Below, piece after piece: positions 8,227 through 15,452 of a stretch of DNA of 64,000 nucleotides. A model generated the notes under the pieces. That model had not been told where the DNA came from, did no database searches, and was given only the letters and a program-made list of their open reading frames with translations. The stretch's first letter is position 1; the number at the start of each line of letters is the position of its first letter. A program made the translations under genes and the position numbers. This stretch comes from Candidatus Saccharibacteria bacterium UBA6175 (GTDB lineage: Bacteria; Patescibacteriota; Saccharimonadia; Saccharimonadales; Saccharimonadaceae). Where the stretch lies: the NCBI GenBank assembly GCA_002422915.1, contig DITV01000004.1:232827-296826 (forward strand), written 5' to 3'.

Positions 8227-9738
8227 ATGTTAGAGGGAATAATCGCCGCGCTTATTGGGGGCCTTGCTGGTGTTGGTGGAACTACCGTCTATGTCCGCAC
8301 GCGTGCTGCCAACGGAAAGCACAGTGCCGATAAGTTGATTGCCGACGCAAAAACAAAGGCCAGCGATATTGTCCTGAAAGCCAAAGACGATGCTATCAAA
8401 CTTGCCGAAGAGGCCAAGAAAGAAGAAACCGAGCGCCGTAAGTCACAAGAAAAAACAGAGGCTCGGTTGGCTGATCGTGAAAGTGCACTCGATCGTAAGC
8501 TAGATGAACTCGATCGCCGCGCCGAAGGATTGCGTGCCCAAGAAGACGAAGTCGAAGCACTGAAGAATGAAATTCGTGACATTCGCTCACGCCAACAGGA
8601 AAAACTCGAAAAGATTGCCGGCCTCAAGAAAAAAGAAGCCGCCGATAAACTCATGGAAATGACCGAGCGAGACATCAAGCAAGACTTGATGGGGCTCGTG
8701 AATAAACTCCAAAATGATGCCAAGGACACCGCCGAAGAGCAAGCCCAACTCATTCTGGTCAGCGCAATGGAGCGTATGAGCAGTGAAGTAACGGCTGAGC
8801 GAACTGTCACGGCGATTAAGCTGACCGACGATGAAATGAAAGGCCGTATCATCGGAAAGGAAGGCCGAAATATTCAGGCCCTCCAGCGTGCAACCGGTGT
8901 TGATATTCTTGTTGACGACACACCTGGAATGGTAATTCTTTCTAGCTTCGATCCACTGCGTAGGCAGGTTGCCCGTTTGACAATGGAAATGCTGATGAAG
9001 GATGGCCGAATTCACCCAGGCCGCATTGAGGAGGTTGTTGCGAAGGCTGAGAAGGAAATTGCAAAAGAAGTGATTCGAGCCGGTGAAGACGCGGCTCGAG
9101 ATGTTGGTGTCGTCGGTATTCCGAAAGAGATGCTTGAGCTTCTTGGTGAGCTGAAGTTCCGAACCAGCTACGGCCAGAACGTGCTCTTGCACAGTACCGA
9201 GATGGCACACATGGCTGGATTGATTGCTGAAGAAATTGGCGCTGATGTGCGGATTACGAAGACCGCAACATTACTTCACGATGTCGGCAAGGCGGTCAGC
9301 CACAAGGTTGAAGGCAAGCATCACCACGTTGGTGCCGAGCTGGCTCGCAAGTACGGTATGAGCGATGAGATTGTTCATGCGATTGAGGCCCACCATGACG
9401 ATATTGAGGCTACTACCCCAGAAGCATTGATCGTGCGTGTCTGTGATGCGCTATCGGCCGCTCGCCCAGGTGCTCGTAACATTAGTGCCGAGAACTTCGC
9501 GGAGCGAATGCGTGATCTTGAAAACATTGCTAACAGTTTTAAGGGAATAGAAAAATCGTTCGCCATCAGTGCTGGCCGAGAAGTCCGCGTCATTGTTCGA
9601 CCAGAGAATATTGATGATTTGAGTGCGATAAAACTTGCACGCGATATTGCCAACAAGATCGAGAGTACCATGCAGTACCCGGGCACTATCAAGGTGAACG
9701 TCATTCGCGAAACCCGCGCGATTGAATACGCGAAATAG
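8227..9738 (+). CDS. rny: Ribonuclease Y
   Basis: 503 residues, typical. N-terminal membrane anchor (residues 2-22), a long charged coiled coil (about 30-190), a KH domain with GRIIGKEGRNIQAL, and an HD domain with LLHDVGKAVSHKVEGKHHH. RNase Y is the membrane-bound endoribonuclease that starts mRNA decay in Gram-positive-type bacteria. Unlike most genes here it has a clear SD (GGGAGG, 6 bases before ATG). Its stop abuts the convergent subtilase gene by 2 bases. Confidence 0.97.
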   Translation: MLEGIIAALIGGLAGVGGTTVYVRTRAANGKHSADKLIADAKTKASDIVLKAKDDAIKLAEEAKKEETERRKSQEKTEARLADRESALDRKLDELDRRAEGLRAQEDEVEALKNEIRDIRSRQQEKLEKIAGLKKKEAADKLMEMTERDIKQDLMGLVNKLQNDAKDTAEEQAQLILVSAMERMSSEVTAERTVTAIKLTDDEMKGRIIGKEGRNIQALQRATGVDILVDDTPGMVILSSFDPLRRQVARLTMEMLMKDGRIHPGRIEEVVAKAEKEIAKEVIRAGEDAARDVGVVGIPKEMLELLGELKFRTSYGQNVLLHSTEMAHMAGLIAEEIGADVRITKTATLLHDVGKAVSHKVEGKHHHVGAELARKYGMSDEIVHAIEAHHDDIEATTPEALIVRVCDALSAARPGARNISAENFAERMRDLENIANSFKGIEKSFAISAGREVRVIVRPENIDDLSAIKLARDIANKIESTMQYPGTIKVNVIRETRAIEYAK

Positions 9739-9740
9739 CC

Positions 9741-11423
9741 TTACTTACTTGAAAGAAAGTATTGAGACGAGCTAAAGTCGCCTTGCAACGCTCGTATCGA
9801 CCAGTCACCCGATCCATTTAGTAGGCTTGTTGACCAGGTCCAGCCAGCTCGTCTGTCACTTGATGAAACAGAGTAGGGCAGAAAGCGCTCAAACAAGCTG
9901 CGGCTATCTCTCATCCAAACAGTGCAGTAGGTGCTTGCTGTCGCTGTTTCACACCCACTTCCGAGCGTAGACGCACTCGCGAAGCTCCCTTCGCTCCGAG
10001 GGCCGCCCGCCTGAAGTAGCTGTGGGGCTTCATCGAACGCATTAAGGCCGCTCGCAACAACCAGCGCTCGTTCAGCGTCAATTAATCCGTGCCCAAACTG
10101 GGTGCCGTAGGGTTGTCCTGACATACCACTTACTTTTGTCGTTGTGCCTAAAAGGAGCGCGTGCACATCGGTGACTGATGTACTCGGGCGAATGGCTTTA
10201 ATGAGTGCGGCTAAACTTGCGACGTATGGTGCAGCGTATGACGTTCCGAAAACAGCTGAGGTGTAGAGCGATGTTTGATTACCCGGTGTCCAGGTAGGGG
10301 TGTTGATACTGCCCGACCCTGGCGCAACGACATCGAGGGCGTTTCCGTAACTGCTGAAGCTTGCGCGTGCATCGGTACTGGTAGTAGCGCCTACTGCGAT
10401 AACGTGGGGGTTTCGAGCAGGATAGCTGATGAAGCCTGCTCCATAGCCATTACACCCTGGCTCGGTCCCGGTACCACAGTTGCCCGCAGCAGCAATGACC
10501 ACTACGTTATTGGCGTAAGCATAGTTTGTTGCAACTTGAATAGCTGGGTCGAAGTTATTGCTTCCAAGACTCATATTGATCACGTCGGCGCCATTATCAA
10601 CCGCATAGTAGATTGCAGCCGCAACGTCACTCGTGAAGCCGGGACCATCATCACTCAGCGCCTGAAGTGGCATGATGCGCGTGTTCCACGACAGTGTAGC
10701 GATGCCAGTAGCATTGTTGCCTGTTGATCCGACGAGCCCAGCAACTTCGGTGCCGTGGAACACTCCCGCGCCATTGGGATTCTCACGCCCGGCCAGTGGA
10801 TTGTTATCGGTAAATACAAAATTCCATCCGCGCCAATCATCCTGATAGCCATTATTGTCATCGTCGCAGTTATTGGATTGCTTATTGGCCGGTGTTCCGG
10901 TCCAGCAGCGATCTCCTGACTGCGTAGTACCTTGTTCGCCTGGGTTTATATACCATGCGTCACGTAGGTCGTCGTGGTTTAAGGCGTACCCACTGTCGAT
11001 AACGGCGACAACCGTGCTCGATGACCCGGTCGAGATGTCCCAGGCGGCGGGGGCTTTCATTTTTTGGAGCGCCCAGCTGCCGGCGTAGCCAGGGTCATTC
11101 GCCGTCAAAAGAGGATAGTAGGTAACCTCTTGCTCGATGGTCGCGGCGATTTCTTCTTGCTTCGGCGCGGGCGAGGTCACGGGTGCTGACGGAGTTTCGG
11201 GAGTGACGGTTACCTCTTCATTACGCGACATCAAGACTGGCTCTGGTTCAGTTTCAGCAATGGGTTCTTGAATCTCTTTCGGCAGCTCTTCTTGCGTAAT
11301 TGGAGGCGGAAGCGAAGGGACCGAAGGTCTCATTGCCGGGATAAGAAATACCCCGGCAACGACAAGAATACCGGTCAAGGTGAGGCAGAAGCTAAGGAAT
11401 TCTTTTTTATGCTGGATGCGCAT
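9741..11423 (-). CDS. membrane-anchored S8 (subtilisin-like) serine protease
   Basis: 560 residues from the ATG at 11421-11423; an in-frame extension runs past a likely TATACT promoter at 11451-11456 and was rejected. A basic N-terminus and membrane helix (about 9-31) are followed by a Pro/Glu-rich linker (about 32-95) and a peptidase S8 domain with Asp143 (VAVIDSG), His223 (FHGTEVAGLVGS) and Ser395 (FGTSYAAPYVASL). All catalytic residues are present, so an active extracytoplasmic protease is expected. The Ser-rich tail of about 80 residues after the catalytic domain is unassigned. Substrate unknown. Could act on surface or host proteins (inference). Confidence 0.93.
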   Translation of the reverse strand: MRIQHKKEFLSFCLTLTGILVVAGVFLIPAMRPSVPSLPPPITQEELPKEIQEPIAETEPEPVLMSRNEEVTVTPETPSAPVTSPAPKQEEIAATIEQEVTYYPLLTANDPGYAGSWALQKMKAPAAWDISTGSSSTVVAVIDSGYALNHDDLRDAWYINPGEQGTTQSGDRCWTGTPANKQSNNCDDDNNGYQDDWRGWNFVFTDNNPLAGRENPNGAGVFHGTEVAGLVGSTGNNATGIATLSWNTRIMPLQALSDDGPGFTSDVAAAIYYAVDNGADVINMSLGSNNFDPAIQVATNYAYANNVVVIAAAGNCGTGTEPGCNGYGAGFISYPARNPHVIAVGATTSTDARASFSSYGNALDVVAPGSGSINTPTWTPGNQTSLYTSAVFGTSYAAPYVASLAALIKAIRPSTSVTDVHALLLGTTTKVSGMSGQPYGTQFGHGLIDAERALVVASGLNAFDEAPQLLQAGGPRSEGSFASASTLGSGCETATASTYCTVWMRDSRSLFERFLPYSVSSSDRRAGWTWSTSLLNGSGDWSIRALQGDFSSSQYFLSSK

Positions 11424-11510
11424 GTGTTTGTGTGGGTTGCTTTTACTATGAGTATAGCATGAGCGAGGCAAAAAGACATTACTGGCCATATGGCTTAACA
11501 ATGTGAAATT

Positions 11511-11539
11511 AAAAGAAGCCGCACGAGGCGACTGCTTTT
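11511..11539 (-). terminator. original tRNA-Pro terminator, now detached from the tRNA
   Basis: Read on the minus strand: AAAAGCAGTCGC, loop CTCGT, then GCGGCTTCTTTT, a 12-bp stem with one wobble and one mismatch, ending in a T run. It begins 2 bases beyond the left att copy (11542-11549). In the chromosome without the element it would sit directly after the CCA end of tRNA-Pro, so it is most simply that gene's terminator, displaced 3.8 kb by the integration. Confidence 0.75.
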
Positions 11540-11541
11540 AA

Positions 11542-11549
11542 TTGGTCGG
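11542..11549 (+). repeat. left attachment-site core (copy of tRNA-Pro 3' end)
   Basis: TTGGTCGG, identical to 15313-15320. Read on the minus strand it is CCGACCAA, the last acceptor bases, discriminator A and CCA of tRNA-Pro plus one base. The two copies lie 3771 bp apart and bound the AT-richer element. Confidence 0.75.
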
Positions 11550-11701
11550 CTCAGAGCGACACTCAACGAACCTATAACCTAGACAGATTATATCAAGTCC
11601 TAAGAAACTACGACGCCTTTAAGGACAAGCTAGAGAGGCTACAACGCATACTCGATAACGTCGTCAAGCCAGAGGGGCTAGAGCTTATAAAGTTTGTGTA
11701 G
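11549..11701 (+). other. displaced 3' end of the integrase gene (50 codons plus stop)
   Basis: An open frame with no start codon of its own runs through the left att core and ends with TAG at 11699-11701. Across the core it reads Trp-Ser (TGG TCG), exactly as the integrase reads the right core, in the same frame. After the core come 50 codons (AQSDTQRTYNLDRLYQVLRN at first, ending LELIKFV) rich in CTA, TTA, AGA and ATA, like the integrase and unlike chromosomal genes. In the excised circle this would continue the integrase to about 652 residues. The segment has a Leu-heptad, coiled-coil look. Confidence 0.75.
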
Positions 11702-11723
11702 TAAGTAGTATAATGGGGTTATT

Positions 11724-11894
11724 ATGAGCGAAAGTGATGAAACAAAAGAAACCGCAGTAGTACAACCGTCAGAGGTTGTACAGTTACCACCGCAACAGTC
11801 GGCAACAGATACGACCAACTGGGACAATAAAGTATCTACCGACCCTAACGGCGAAAAGTATATACGTACCATAGACGAAGAAGATTTAGCGTAG
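11724..11894 (+). CDS. small acidic hypothetical protein of the integrated element
   Basis: 56 residues, MSESDETKETAVVQPSEVVQ at the start and ending EEDLA. It is strongly acidic and Gln/Thr/Val-rich, with no hydrophobic segment. Codon use (GTA, ATA) matches the element. A weak GGGG lies 7 bases before the ATG, and TATAAT at 11709-11714 could be its -10. No homologue recognised. It might be a small regulator or excision factor by position, but nothing in the sequence shows that. Confidence 0.5.
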   Translation: MSESDETKETAVVQPSEVVQLPPQQSATDTTNWDNKVSTDPNGEKYIRTIDEEDLA

Positions 11895-12061
11895 CACCCC
11901 CCCTACCTAGTAGACTGGTATTTTTAGAAAATAAAGTAAACGCACTACCTACCTAAATTATCGTCGATGTGGTTTTTTTGATTTGTTTGGTTTTCGCCCA
12001 ACAATTAGAGCCGTCAAACAGAGGTGGGATTGTTGGGAAACTTTTGTTAGCAAAATAACGC
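11895..12061. repeat. intergenic stretch with a 9-bp inverted repeat
   Basis: Non-coding. CCCAACAAT at 11997-12005 and ATTGTTGGG at 12029-12037 form a perfect 9-bp stem with a 23-base loop, between the converging acidic ORF and the exonuclease gene. It is probably a bidirectional terminator, though neither side carries a strong T run. Confidence 0.45.
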
Positions 12062-12994
12062 CTAAAATGGCGTTTCGACCATATCGTAAAAGGTGTTTTC
12101 AGAGAGTATCTGTAAATCTTTACCTTTAATAATTAACTGTTCGGCTTTCTTTAGTTTGTTGCTTTTGCCGTCTTTGATATTACGAGCGTAATCTAGCGAG
12201 CCAACGATTAGATAGTTAGTATGTTTTGTAATACCGTCCTCAATATGACCCCCACAATCAACGACTAGTTGAAAGGCTTGCTTGCGTATCATTTTCTCTA
12301 ATGTGCCAGTAAAAACGCAGTTCTTATTGTAGAGAGGGTTTGATATGTCAAAGTCGGTATTTGTAGCCGTTACATCTTTTGCCCTAATCTTTGCTAAGTG
12401 AATGCGAGCGTTAAATGCTTTCTCAAAATCGGTAACGTCGCCATACTCTTTAATTGCCGTATCTTTTAGAACAGACAGAATAGCAAGGGTAACGTTTGCG
12501 TCGTCTAAACCTCTATGTTTTACATCTACACCAAACCTAAAATACTCTGTTAAATCACTAAGTCTATGGTGCTGTAAATCTTTTAGTAGAAAGCGAGCAA
12601 GTCTTAAAGTATCCACAAAATCGTTAGCAAACTCTTTATTAGCTATCTGTTTGTAGGTGTCGTAAATAAAGTTAATATCAAAATTAACATTATGACCGAC
12701 TATAATATCGTCGCCTAAAAAGTCCGTGAAAGTATCTAGTGTATCGGTAATTAAAGGGGCGTCTTTCAACATCTCGTCCGTAATGCCCGTCAGTTCGGTT
12801 ATAAACCAGTCAAGTGGTCGCCTAGGATTTACAAGCGTTGAAAAAGTATGCGTAACCACGCCGTCTTTAACCTTTACGGCACTAAGCTCAATAATGCTAT
12901 CGTATAACGTATCTAACCCCGTCGTCTCGATGTCAATAACCGTAAACGAGGTCGGAAATGTTACTAGACTTTTACCTTTATTGCGACCGTTCAT
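12062..12994 (-). CDS. DnaQ-like DEDDh 3'-5' exonuclease with C-terminal BRCT domain
   Basis: 310 residues. The N-terminal RNase T/DnaQ-fold domain (about 12-180) carries the DEDDh residues: DIETTG, HNVNFDINF, and HRGLDDANV (His plus Asp). A BRCT domain follows (about 228-300, NKNCVFTGTLEKMIRKQAF), as in the ligase/exonuclease BRCT group. It probably trims DNA 3' ends in replication or repair. Carried by the integrated element, in an operon after the TM2-like gene (18-base gap), with AT-rich codon use. Possible roles are processing of the element's circular form or repair, both inferred. Confidence 0.88.
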   Translation of the reverse strand: MNGRNKGKSLVTFPTSFTVIDIETTGLDTLYDSIIELSAVKVKDGVVTHTFSTLVNPRRPLDWFITELTGITDEMLKDAPLITDTLDTFTDFLGDDIIVGHNVNFDINFIYDTYKQIANKEFANDFVDTLRLARFLLKDLQHHRLSDLTEYFRFGVDVKHRGLDDANVTLAILSVLKDTAIKEYGDVTDFEKAFNARIHLAKIRAKDVTATNTDFDISNPLYNKNCVFTGTLEKMIRKQAFQLVVDCGGHIEDGITKHTNYLIVGSLDYARNIKDGKSNKLKKAEQLIIKGKDLQILSENTFYDMVETPF

Positions 12995-13012
12995 AAGACG
13001 CCCTAGCTACAA

Positions 13013-13240
13013 TTAACGCCCTTGCTCGTTGCGTATGTTAGTGTTTGCAAAACCACGCCTAGCCATAGCCTCATCAAAAGTTTTGTCCATATAAAGCATA
13101 TCGCCAATCCAACCTATGAAAAAGTAGTTAGCCGTAACGCTTCGCCAAAATGCACCTTTTGCATTACCTAGATACCAACGGTTAATCGGAAATATGAAAC
13201 TACAGTAGGTTAATGTTTTATAGGTTTTGCGGTCTTTCAT
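13013..13240 (-). CDS. TM2-like small membrane protein of the element
   Basis: 75 residues from the ATG at 13238-13240, chosen because AAGGAG lies 8 bases upstream; an in-frame ATG 42 bases earlier lacks this. It begins MKDRKTYKTLTYCSFIFPIN, then RWYLGNAKGAFWRS and a second hydrophobic stretch (NYFFIGWIGDMLYM). The arrangement resembles a TM2 domain (two short helices with a G-x-HRFYLG-like turn). Such proteins are common on phages and plasmids but have no settled function. First gene of the operon with the exonuclease. Confidence 0.65.
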   Translation of the reverse strand: MKDRKTYKTLTYCSFIFPINRWYLGNAKGAFWRSVTANYFFIGWIGDMLYMDKTFDEAMARRGFANTNIRNEQGR

Positions 13241-13285
13241 TTTGGCACTCCTTTTAAGTTGTTTAATCCTCAAGAGTGTCAAAAT

Positions 13286-13429
13286 AAAAAGGACACCGTG
13301 AGGTGTTCTAAGCCTTTATAGCAACAAGCGTCCGCCTATTGTTTACACGGTGTCCTTTTTGAAGTCGGACGCCGTGAGGACAAAAAAGCCCTACGGGGAT
13401 TATCTTGTTGTATATTAAAGGCTTAGAAC
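13286..13429. repeat. interlocked inverted and direct repeats in the element's control region
   Basis: Between the divergent TM2-like and integrase genes. Arm A: AAAAAGGACACCGTG (13286-13300) with its perfect complement at 13346-13360. Arm B: GTTCTAAGCCTTTA (13305-13318) with its complement at 13416-13429, extended by CAACAAG (13322-13328) / CTTGTTG (13404-13410). The order is A-B-A'-B', so both cannot form as simple nested stems. A direct repeat GGACACCGTGAGG / GGACGCCGTGAGG lies at 13291 and 13367. This could be an origin, a nicking site or an RNA switch; which one is not determinable here. Confidence 0.7.
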
Positions 13430-13513
13430 AGTTACCATTGTACTAAAATACCGTATCGTTTCATATACCATAAAACCGTTGAACCTATAAGCAAGGGTAT
13501 AATAGTAGGTAGT

Positions 13514-15325
13514 ATGGCTAAGAGTGATAATAAAACCAGAGTACGCAAAAAGCAGGAGTTTGTAACTTCTAGCGATGAGCAGTTAAAACGAGCCGAGCAA
13601 GTAGTTGCGGATAGTCTTAAAGATAACCCCGAATTATTTAATCTACCAGAGAGTAGGTACACGGTCGAAAGCCTCGTAGACTTCTTTGTGCAATCGTTAG
13701 AGGGTAGCCGAAAGATATTACCAAAAGAGAAAAGGCGTTACGTTATTTACCTACGCAAATCTACTGATGACGAAAGAAAACAGGTTAGGTCGATTGAAGA
13801 CCAGAGAAAAGAGTGCTTAGATTTAGCAAGGCGATTTGATATAAAAGTCAGACCCGAGGATATTTTTGAAGAGAGATGGTCGGCTAAAACATCTGGTAAG
13901 CGTGAGATATTTAACGCAATGATGAACGGTTTTGAAATTGGCAAATATCACGGTTTAATATCGTGGTCGCCCGACCGTTTATCACGCAATATGCTAGAGG
14001 GTGGACAGATTATTGAACACGTAGACCACGAAAAGATACAAGACTTGCTGTTTTGTACTTACGCTTTTGATAACACACCAAACGGCAAGATGATGTTAGG
14101 TATTTTATTTGCTACGTCCAAGCAGTATAGCGACAAGCTGGCTGTAGATGTTGCTAGGGGTATCACAGGTGCTATCCACGAGGGTAAGTATGTAGGACTA
14201 GTGAAAAAGGGCTACTATGCCGACACTGATAACGGTAGGTTTATGCCAGACGGCGTACATTGGCAGTTACTACGTCAAGCCGTCGTTATGAGGCTCACAG
14301 AGGGTAAAACAAACCAAGAGATAGCAGACTTTCTAAACACCTCAAACTTTAGCTATCGCAAAAATCAAGATGAACCGTATAGAAAATCTAAGATGGACAA
14401 AAAGACCGTCGCTACGATGTTTGCCGACCCTTTTTATACGGGTGCTTATAAGTATGGCGATAACATAGCTAACCTAAACGACAATTACAACTTCTTGCCT
14501 CTAATGACGCCCGACGAGTATATAGCTTTAAGCAAGAATATGTCAGATAGCTTTAATAAGAAGTTTGTAGGTCGTAGTAACGTCTCTCAACGGCTAGATT
14601 TTGGCTTGTTGCGTGAGAAAGTGATTTGCGATTTTTGTGATGGCAATATGGGCTTTCAACGCACTAGGATAGTCAGAGGTAAAAATGCTGGTAGCTGGCA
14701 ACTAAGTTATTATTGTCGCAATAAAGAGTGTGTCCGCCATAACGACGATGAGGCGATAAGGGTGTACGGTAAGAAACTAGCCAAAAGCGTTAGTGCTAGG
14801 TTTATTACGGCTCATATTGAGTGGACACTACGCCATATGACCGCCAACGTTTTAGAGGCTCATAAGCAGTATATTAGCCGTATAGAAAGGCAAGTAGCGA
14901 TAGACAAGGATATAGCAAAACGCAAGCTAACAGAGGCAAAAGTTGAGCTAAAACGCCAAAAGGATATGTACGCTAAATATCAAACCTTTCAAGTGGACGA
15001 ACCAGAGACGTATAAAAAGCACCACGCTGGCAAGCTAGAGTTTCATCAAGCACAGATTAACGCCGTCAATGCCAGTATAACTTCTACGCAAAAAGAGCTT
15101 GATGATTTGCGTAAAGCCTTGCCAACCCGTGAGGAGTTTGTTGAACTCGTCCACTCGTATCTTAAAACCATACTTGAAACGTCAGATTTGATTGAAGAAG
15201 ACGCAGTGTATCGTGAGCTAGTGTTGAACCTCCGAGTTAGAGACAATGTGGTATCTGTTATAAAGCTAAATCCACCATACGATATGATGGTGGATTTAAG
15301 CGAAAATACTTCTTGGTCGGGGTGA
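13514..15325 (+). CDS. int: large serine recombinase (integrase)
   Basis: 603 residues in the integrated form. A 75-residue N-terminal extension precedes the resolvase domain with catalytic Ser83 (YLRKSTDDE) and conserved Arg/Asp residues (WSPDRLSRNM). Then come a recombinase domain, a zinc ribbon (CDFCDG and CRNKEC) and a long coiled coil (about 445-555), as in phage-type large serine integrases. TATAAT at 13498-13503 leaves a leader of only a few bases. The last codons TGG TCG GGG TGA lie in the tRNA-Pro 3' end, so the stop is supplied by the chromosome. Low GC and CTA/AGA codons mark it as foreign. Confidence 0.95.
   Translation: MAKSDNKTRVRKKQEFVTSSDEQLKRAEQVVADSLKDNPELFNLPESRYTVESLVDFFVQSLEGSRKILPKEKRRYVIYLRKSTDDERKQVRSIEDQRKECLDLARRFDIKVRPEDIFEERWSAKTSGKREIFNAMMNGFEIGKYHGLISWSPDRLSRNMLEGGQIIEHVDHEKIQDLLFCTYAFDNTPNGKMMLGILFATSKQYSDKLAVDVARGITGAIHEGKYVGLVKKGYYADTDNGRFMPDGVHWQLLRQAVVMRLTEGKTNQEIADFLNTSNFSYRKNQDEPYRKSKMDKKTVATMFADPFYTGAYKYGDNIANLNDNYNFLPLMTPDEYIALSKNMSDSFNKKFVGRSNVSQRLDFGLLREKVICDFCDGNMGFQRTRIVRGKNAGSWQLSYYCRNKECVRHNDDEAIRVYGKKLAKSVSARFITAHIEWTLRHMTANVLEAHKQYISRIERQVAIDKDIAKRKLTEAKVELKRQKDMYAKYQTFQVDEPETYKKHHAGKLEFHQAQINAVNASITSTQKELDDLRKALPTREEFVELVHSYLKTILETSDLIEEDAVYRELVLNLRVRDNVVSVIKLNPPYDMMVDLSENTSWSG
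15313..15320 (+). repeat. right attachment-site core inside tRNA-Pro and the integrase 3' end
   Basis: TTGGTCGG, matching 11542-11549. It is at once the last codons of the integrase (Trp-Ser) and, on the minus strand, the acceptor end plus CCA of tRNA-Pro. Confidence 0.75.
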
Positions 15326-15389
15326 AAGGACTCAAACCTTCGACCTCTCGGTCCCAAACCGAGCGCGCTATCAACTGCGCCACACCCCG
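15314..15389 (-). tRNA. tRNA-Pro(UGG)
   Basis: 76 bases including encoded CCA. Acceptor CGGGGTG pairs with CACCCCG, discriminator A. The anticodon arm CTCGG-TTTGGGA-CCGAG gives anticodon TGG. The T arm is GAAGG with CCTTT (one weak pair). TATAAT (minus, 15407-15412) is its probable promoter. The integrated element begins at its CCA end, and the 3' end of the integrase gene overlaps it on the other strand. Confidence 0.95.
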
Positions 15390-15452
15390 ATAGGTGGACT
15401 TTGGTGATTATACACCTTTGGCAGGGCTTTTTCTAGTGGTATGATAAGAGAT

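Noticed and set aside
8289..8852. 187-codon open frame antisense to rny
   Set aside because: It mirrors the coiled-coil codons of rny, has a low-complexity Ser/Ala/Arg product, and no promoter or SD.
11678..11872. 64-codon minus-strand frame in the element
   Set aside because: It covers the opposite-strand 56-residue ORF and promoter region, with Ser/Leu-rich shadow composition and no SD.
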